DNA from: Oscheius dolichura
Lineage: Eukaryota; Nematoda; Chromadorea; Rhabditida; Rhabditidae
Assembly: GCA_932521035.1 (NCBI GenBank)
Contig: OW051494.1
Coordinates: 10,712,001-10,776,000, forward strand
Reading direction: 5' to 3'
DNA length: 64,000 bases
Positions 58,701-64,000 of this stretch are shown one piece after another; within the stretch, counting starts at the first letter, position 1; every line of letters starts with the position of its first letter. The notes under the pieces are model-generated. The model was not told the DNA's origin and made no database searches. It saw nothing but the letters and a program-made list of their open reading frames with translations. The position numbers were made by a program, and so were the translations under genes.

Positions 58701-61700
58701 AGCCATCTTTAAAATCGGAAGGCAGCTTTGTTGGACGGAGGAAGCCTGTCTCCCGATTCTAAAGATGGTAGCCATCTTTAAAATCGGAAGGCAGAGATAT
58801 CCGGTTGAAGAAGCCTGTCTCCCGATACTAAAGATGGTAACCATCTTCAAAATCGGAAGGCAGCTTTTTTGGAGGGATGAAGCCTGTCTCCCGATTCTAA
58901 AGATGGTAGCCATCTTCAAAATCGGAAGGCGGAGATATCCGGTTGAAGAAGCCTGTCTCCCGATTCTAAAGATGGTAGCCATCTTTAAAATCGGAAGGCA
59001 GCTTTGTTGGACGGAGGAAGCCTGTCTCCCGATTCTAAAGATGGTAGCCATCTTTAAAATCGGAAGGCAGCTTTGTTGGAGGGATGAAGCCTGTCTCCCG
59101 ATTCTAAAGATGGTAGCCATCTTTAAAATCGGAAGGCAGAGATATCCGGTTGAAGAAGCCTGTCTCCCGATTCTAAAGATGGTAGCCATCTTCAAAATCG
59201 GAAGGCAGAGATATCCGGTTGAAGAAGCCTGTCTCCCGATACTAAAGATGGTAACCATCTTCAAAATCGGAAGGCAGCTTTGTTGGAGGGAGGAAGCCTG
59301 TCTCCCGATTCTAAAGATGGTAGCCATCTTTAAAATCGGAAGGCAGAGATATCCGGTTGAAGAAGCCTGTCTCCCGATACTAAAGATGGTAGCCATCTTC
59401 AAAATCGGAAGGCGGAGATATCCGGTTGAAGAAGCCTGTCTCCCGATTCTAAAGATGGTAGCCATCTTCAAAATCGGAAGGCAGAGATATCCGGTTGAAG
59501 AAGCCTGTCTCCCGATTCTAAAGATGGTAGCCATCTCTAAGATCGGAAGGCAGAGATATCCGGTTGAAGAAGCCTGTCTCCCGATACTAAAGATGGTAAC
59601 CATCTTCAAAATCGGAAGGCAGAGATATCCGGTTGAAGAAGCCTGTCTCCCGATACTAAAGATGGTAACCATCTTCAAAATCGGAAGGCAGCTTTGTTGG
59701 AGGGAGGAAGCCTGTCTCCCGATTCTAAAGATGGTAGCCATCTTCAAAATCGGAAGGCGGAGATATCCGGTTGAAGAAGCCTGTCTCCCGATTCTAAAGA
59801 TGGTAGCCATCTTCAAAATCGGAAGGCAGAGATATCCGGTTGAAGAAGCCTGTCTCCCGATACTAAAGATGGTAACCATCTTCAAAATCGGAAGGCAGCT
59901 TTGTTGGAGGGAGGAAGCCTGTCTCCCGATTCTAAAGATGGTAGCCATCTTCAAAATCGGAAGGCGGAGATATCCGGTTGAAGAAGCCTGTCTCCCGATT
60001 CTAAAGATGGTAGCCATCTTCAAAATCGGAAGGCAGAGATATCCGGTTGAAGAAGCCTGTCTCCCGATTCTAAAGATGGTAGCCATCTCTAAGATCGGAA
60101 GGCAGAGATATCCGGTTGAAGAAGCCTGTCTCCCGATTCTAAAGATGGTAGCCATCTTCAAAATTGGAAGGCAGAGATATCCGGTTGAAGAAGCCTGTCT
60201 CCCGATTCTAAAGATGGTAGCCATCTTTAAAATCGGAAGGCAGCTTTGTTGGAGGGAGGAAGCCTGTCTCCCGATTCTAACGATGGTAGCCATCTTTAAA
60301 ATCGGAAGGCAGAGATATCCGGTTGAAGAAGCCTGTCTCCCGATACTAAAGATGGTAGCCATCTTCAAAATCGGAAGGCGGAGATATCCGGTTGAAGAAG
60401 CCTGTCTCCCGATTCTAAAGATGGTAGCCATCTTCAAAATCGGAAGGCAGAGATATCCGGTTGAAGAAGCCTGTCTCCCGATTCTAAAGATGGTAGCCAT
60501 CTCTAAGATCGGAAGGCAGAGATATCCGGTTGAAGAAGCCTGTCTCCCGATACTAAAGATGGTAACCATCTTCAAAATCGGAAGGCAGAGATATCCGGTT
60601 GAAGAAGCCTGTCTCCCGATACTAAAGATGGTAACCATCTTCAAAATCGGAAGGCAGCTTTGTTGGAGGGAGGAAGCCTGTCTCCCGATTCTAAAGATGG
60701 TAGCCATCTTCAAAATCGGAAGGCGGAGATATCCGGTTGAAGAAGCCTGTCTCCCGATTCTAAAGATGGTAGCCATCTTCAAAATCGGAAGGCAGAGATA
60801 TCCGGTTGAAGAAGCCTGTCTCCCGATACTAAAGATGGTAACCATCTTCAAAATCGGAAGGCAGCTTTGTTGGAGGGAGGAAGCCTGTCTCCCGATTCTA
60901 AAGATGGTAGCCATCTTCAAAATCGGAAGGCGGAGATATCCGGTTGAAGAAGCCTGTCTCCCGATTCTAAAGATGGTAGCCATCTTCAAAATCGGAAGGC
61001 AGAGATATCCGGTTGAAGAAGCCTGTCTCCCGATTCTAAAGATGGTAGCCATCTCTAAGATCGGAAGGCAGAGATATCCGGTTGAAGAAGCCTGTCTCCC
61101 GATTCTAAAGATGGTAGCCATCTTCAAAATTGGAAGGCAGAGATATCCGGTTGAAGAAGCCTGTCTCCCGATTCTAAAGATGGTAGCCATCTTTAAAATC
61201 GGAAGGCAGCTTTTTTGGAGGGATGAAGCCTGTCTCCCGATTCTAAAGATGGTAGCCATCTTCAAAATCGGAAGGCGGAGATATCCGGTTGAAGAAGCCT
61301 GTCTCCCGATTCTAAAGATGGTAGCCATCTTTAAAATCGGAAGGCGGAGATATCCGGTTGAAGAAGCCTGTCTCCCGATTCTAAAGATGGTAGCCATCTT
61401 CAAAATTGGAAGGCAGAGATATCCGGTTGAAGAAGCCTGTCTCCCGATTCTAAAGATGGTAGCCATCTCTAAGATCGGAAGGCAGAGATATCCGGTTGAA
61501 GAAGCCTGTCTCCCGATTCTAAAGATGGTAGCCATCTTCAAAATCGGAAGGCAGCTTTGCTGGAGGGAGGAAGCCTGTCTCCCGATTCTAAAGATGGTAG
61601 CCATCTTTAAAATCGGAAGGCAGCTTTTTTGGAGGGATGAAGCCTGTCTCCCGATTCTAAAGATGGTAGCCATCTTCAAAATCGGAAGGCGGAGATATCC

Positions 61701-64000
61701 GGTTGAAGAAGCCTGTCTCCCGATTCTAAAGATGGTAGCCATCTTTAAAATCGGAAGGCGGAGATATCCGGTTGAAGAAGCCTGTCTCCCTATTCTAAAG
61801 ATGGTAGCCATCTTCAAAATTGGAAGGCAGAGATATCCGGTTGAAGAAGCCTGTCTCCCGATTCTAAAGATAGTAGCCATCTCTAAGATCGGAAGGCAGA
61901 GATATCCGGTTGAAGAAGCCTGTCTCCCGATTCTAAAGATGGTAGCCATCTTCAAAATCGGAAGGCAGAGATATCCGGTTGAAGAAGCCTGTCTCCCGAT
62001 TCTAAAGATGGTAGCCATCTTCAAAATCGGAAGGCAGCTTTGCTGGAGGGAGGAAGCCTGTCTCCCGATTCTAAAGATGGTAGCCATCTTTAAAATCGGA
62101 AGGCAGCTTTTTTGGAGGGATGAAGCCTGTCTCCCGATTCTAAAGATGGTAGCCATCTTCAAAATCGGAAGGCGGAGATATCCGGTTGAAGAAGCCTGTC
62201 TCCCGATTCTAAAGATGGTAGCCATCTTTAAAATCGGAAGGCGGAGATATCCGGTTGAAGAAGCCTGTCTCCCGATTCTAAAGATGGTAGCCATCTTCAA
62301 AATTGGAAGGCAGAGATATCCGGTTGAAGAAGCCTGTCTCCCGATTCTAAAGATGGTAGCCATCTCTAAGATCGGAAGGCAGAGATATCCGGTTGAAGAA
62401 GCCTGTCTCCCGATTCTAAAGATGGTAGCCATCTTTAAAATCGGAAGGCAGCTTTTTTGGAGGGATGAAGCCTGTCTCCCGATTCTAAAGATGGTAGCCA
62501 TCTTCAAAATCGGAAGGCGGAGATATCCGGTTGAAGAAGCCTGTCTCCCGATTCTATAGATGGTAGCCATCTTCAAAATCGGAAGGCAGAGATATCCGGT
62601 TGAAGAAGCCTGTCTCCCGATTCTAAAGATGGTAGCCATCTTTAAAATCGGAAGGCAGAGATATCCGGTTGAAGAAGCCTGTCTCCCGATTCTAAAGATG
62701 GTAGCCATCTTTAAAATCGGAAGGCAGCTTTGTTGGACGGAGGAAGCCTGTCTCCCGATTCTAAAGATGGTAGCCATCTTCAAAATCGGAAGGCAGCTTT
62801 GTTGGAGGGATGAAGCCTGTCTCCCGATTCTAAAGATGGTAGCCATCTTCAAAATCGGAAGGCGGAGATATCCGGTTGAAGAAGCCTGTCTCCCGATTCT
62901 AAAGATGGTAGCCATCTTTAAAATCGGAAGGCAGCTTTGTTGGAGGGATGAAGCCTGTCTCCCGATTCTAAAGATGGTAGCCATCTTCAAAATCGGAAGG
63001 CGGAGATATCCGGTTGAAGAAGCCTGTCTCCCGATTCTAAAGATGGTAGCCATCTTTAAAATCGGAAGGCAGCTTTGTTGGACGGAGGAAGCCTGTCTCC
63101 CGATTCTAAAGATGGTAGCCATCTTTAAAATCGGAAGGCAGCTTTGTTGGAGGGAGGAAGCCTGTCTCCCGATTCTAAAGATGGTAGCCATCTCTAAGAT
63201 CGGAAGGCAGCTTTGTTGGAGGGAGGAAGCCTGTCTCCCGATTCTAAAGATGGTAGCCATCTTTAAAATCGGAAGGCAGCTTTGTTGGAGGGATGAAGCC
63301 TGTCTCCCGATTCTAAAGATGGTAGCCATCTCTAAGATCGGAAGGCAGCTTTGTTGGAGGGAGGAAGCCTGTCTCCCGATTCTAAAGATGGTAGCCATCT
63401 CTAAGATCGGAAGGCAGCTTTGTTGGAGGGAGGAAGCCTGTCTCCCGATTCTAAAGATGGTAGCCATCTTTAAAATCGGAAGGCAGCTTTGTTGGAGGGA
63501 TGAAGCCTGTCTCCCGATTCTAAAGATGGTAGCCATCTTTAAAATCGGAAGGCAGAGATATCCGGTTGAAGAAGCCTGTCTCCCGATTCTAAAGATGGTA
63601 GCCATCTTTAAAATCGGAAGGCAGCTTTTTTGGAGGGAGGAAGCCTGTCTCCCGATTCTAAAGATGGTAGCCATCTTTAAAATCGGAAGGCAGCTTTGCT
63701 GGAGGGAGGAAGCCTGTCTCCCGATTCTAAAGATGGTAGCCATCTTTAAAATCGGAAGGCGGAGATATCCGGTTGAAGAAGCCTGTCTCCCGATTCTAAA
63801 GATGGTAGCCATCTCTAAGATCGGAAGGCAGAGATATCCGGTTGAAGAAGCCTGTCTCCCGATTCTAAAGATGGTAGCCATCTTTAAAATCGGAAGGCAG
63901 CTTTGTTGGAGGGAGGAAGCCTGTCTCCCGATTCTAAAGATGGTAGCCATCTCTAAGATCGGAAGGCAGAGATATCCGGTTGAAGAAGCCTGTCTCCCGA
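46746..64000. repeat. Satellite array of a 69-bp unit, 250 periods, open at the window end
   Basis: CCCGAT-phase landmarks at 46,746 and 63,996 are 17,250 bases apart, exactly 250 x 69, and the frame never shifts, so there is no net indel. Each unit has a constant part of about 42 bases (CCCGATTCTAAAGATGGTAG, CCATCTTTAAAATCGGAAGG) and one of two alternative 27-base parts: type A (GAGATATCCGGTTGAAGAAG) or type B (AGCTTTGTTGGAGGGAGGAA). Core variants are CTTCAAAATCGG, TCTAAGATCGG, CTTCAAAATTGG, and GATACTAAAG with GTAACC. The constant part is an imperfect dyad that can fold into a 16-bp stem. One plus frame is open to a single stop at 62,557, and one minus frame is open throughout. Higher-order repetition is clear. 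Confidence 0.97.

Noticed and set aside
46699-62559. A 5,286-codon plus-strand protein
   Set aside because: The frame starts in flanking sequence without an ATG. It is open because the 69-base unit has no stop in this frame, and an equally long frame exists on the other strand. No promoter, splice or signal evidence supports it.
46722-63950. A 5,742-codon minus-strand protein
   Set aside because: Same reason; its initial Met is just one of the ATGs present in every unit.
46746-64000. CRISPR array
   Set aside because: Period and repetition might suggest it, but the alternative segments fall into two recurrent classes, not unique spacers, and the host is a eukaryote.

Overview
This is eukaryotic DNA, most probably from a nematode and probably a rhabditid-like one. 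Genes are split by many short introns (often 35-60 bases) with GT donors and TTTCAG-type acceptors. Several start codons sit just behind an acceptor-like AG, as in spliced-leader trans-splicing. One gene encodes a transthyretin-like (TTR) secreted protein, a family greatly expanded in nematodes. TACTGTAG/CTACAGTA motifs are scattered between genes. I do not name a species. All exon models were read by eye from splice consensus, codon phase and protein similarity.

Layout. 1-8.4 kb is gene-dense: the 5' part of a polypeptide N-acetylgalactosaminyltransferase (-), an unrecognised charged protein (+), a CK1/TTBK-like kinase (-) between two near-identical 194-bp inverted repeats, a limkain/MARF1-type NYN protein (-), a heterotrimeric G-protein gamma subunit (+, two short exons) and a small charged protein (-). 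8.4-17 kb is mostly repeats, with scattered possible exons. 17.1-23 kb holds the TTR-like gene (-), a tRNA-Ile(AAU) (+) and a nine-exon PGAP2/Frag1-like membrane protein (+). 23-34 kb has pieces of a multi-pass membrane protein gene (-), possible further exons, and many short inverted-repeat elements. 34.1-40 kb holds a SEC14 (CRAL-TRIO)-GOLD protein (+), a four-exon multi-pass membrane protein (+) and an EGF/coiled-coil/acidic protein with a signal peptide and a GPI-signal-like tail (-). 40-46.7 kb is fold-back repeats. From 46,746 to the window end runs a tandem array of a 69-bp unit: 250 periods with no net indel, continuing past the edge.

The genes do not form one pathway. Several concern membranes and secretion: Golgi O-glycosylation, GPI-anchor remodelling, lipid transfer, G-protein signalling and secreted proteins. 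The most unusual object is the 69-bp array. Each unit carries an imperfect hairpin, both strands stay open in one frame, and the two strands spell nearly the same peptide. Two alternative 27-bp segments alternate on a constant 42-bp core, and rare variants recur at 33-, 83/84- and 198-unit spacing. I read it as satellite DNA with higher-order repeats, not as a proven gene.
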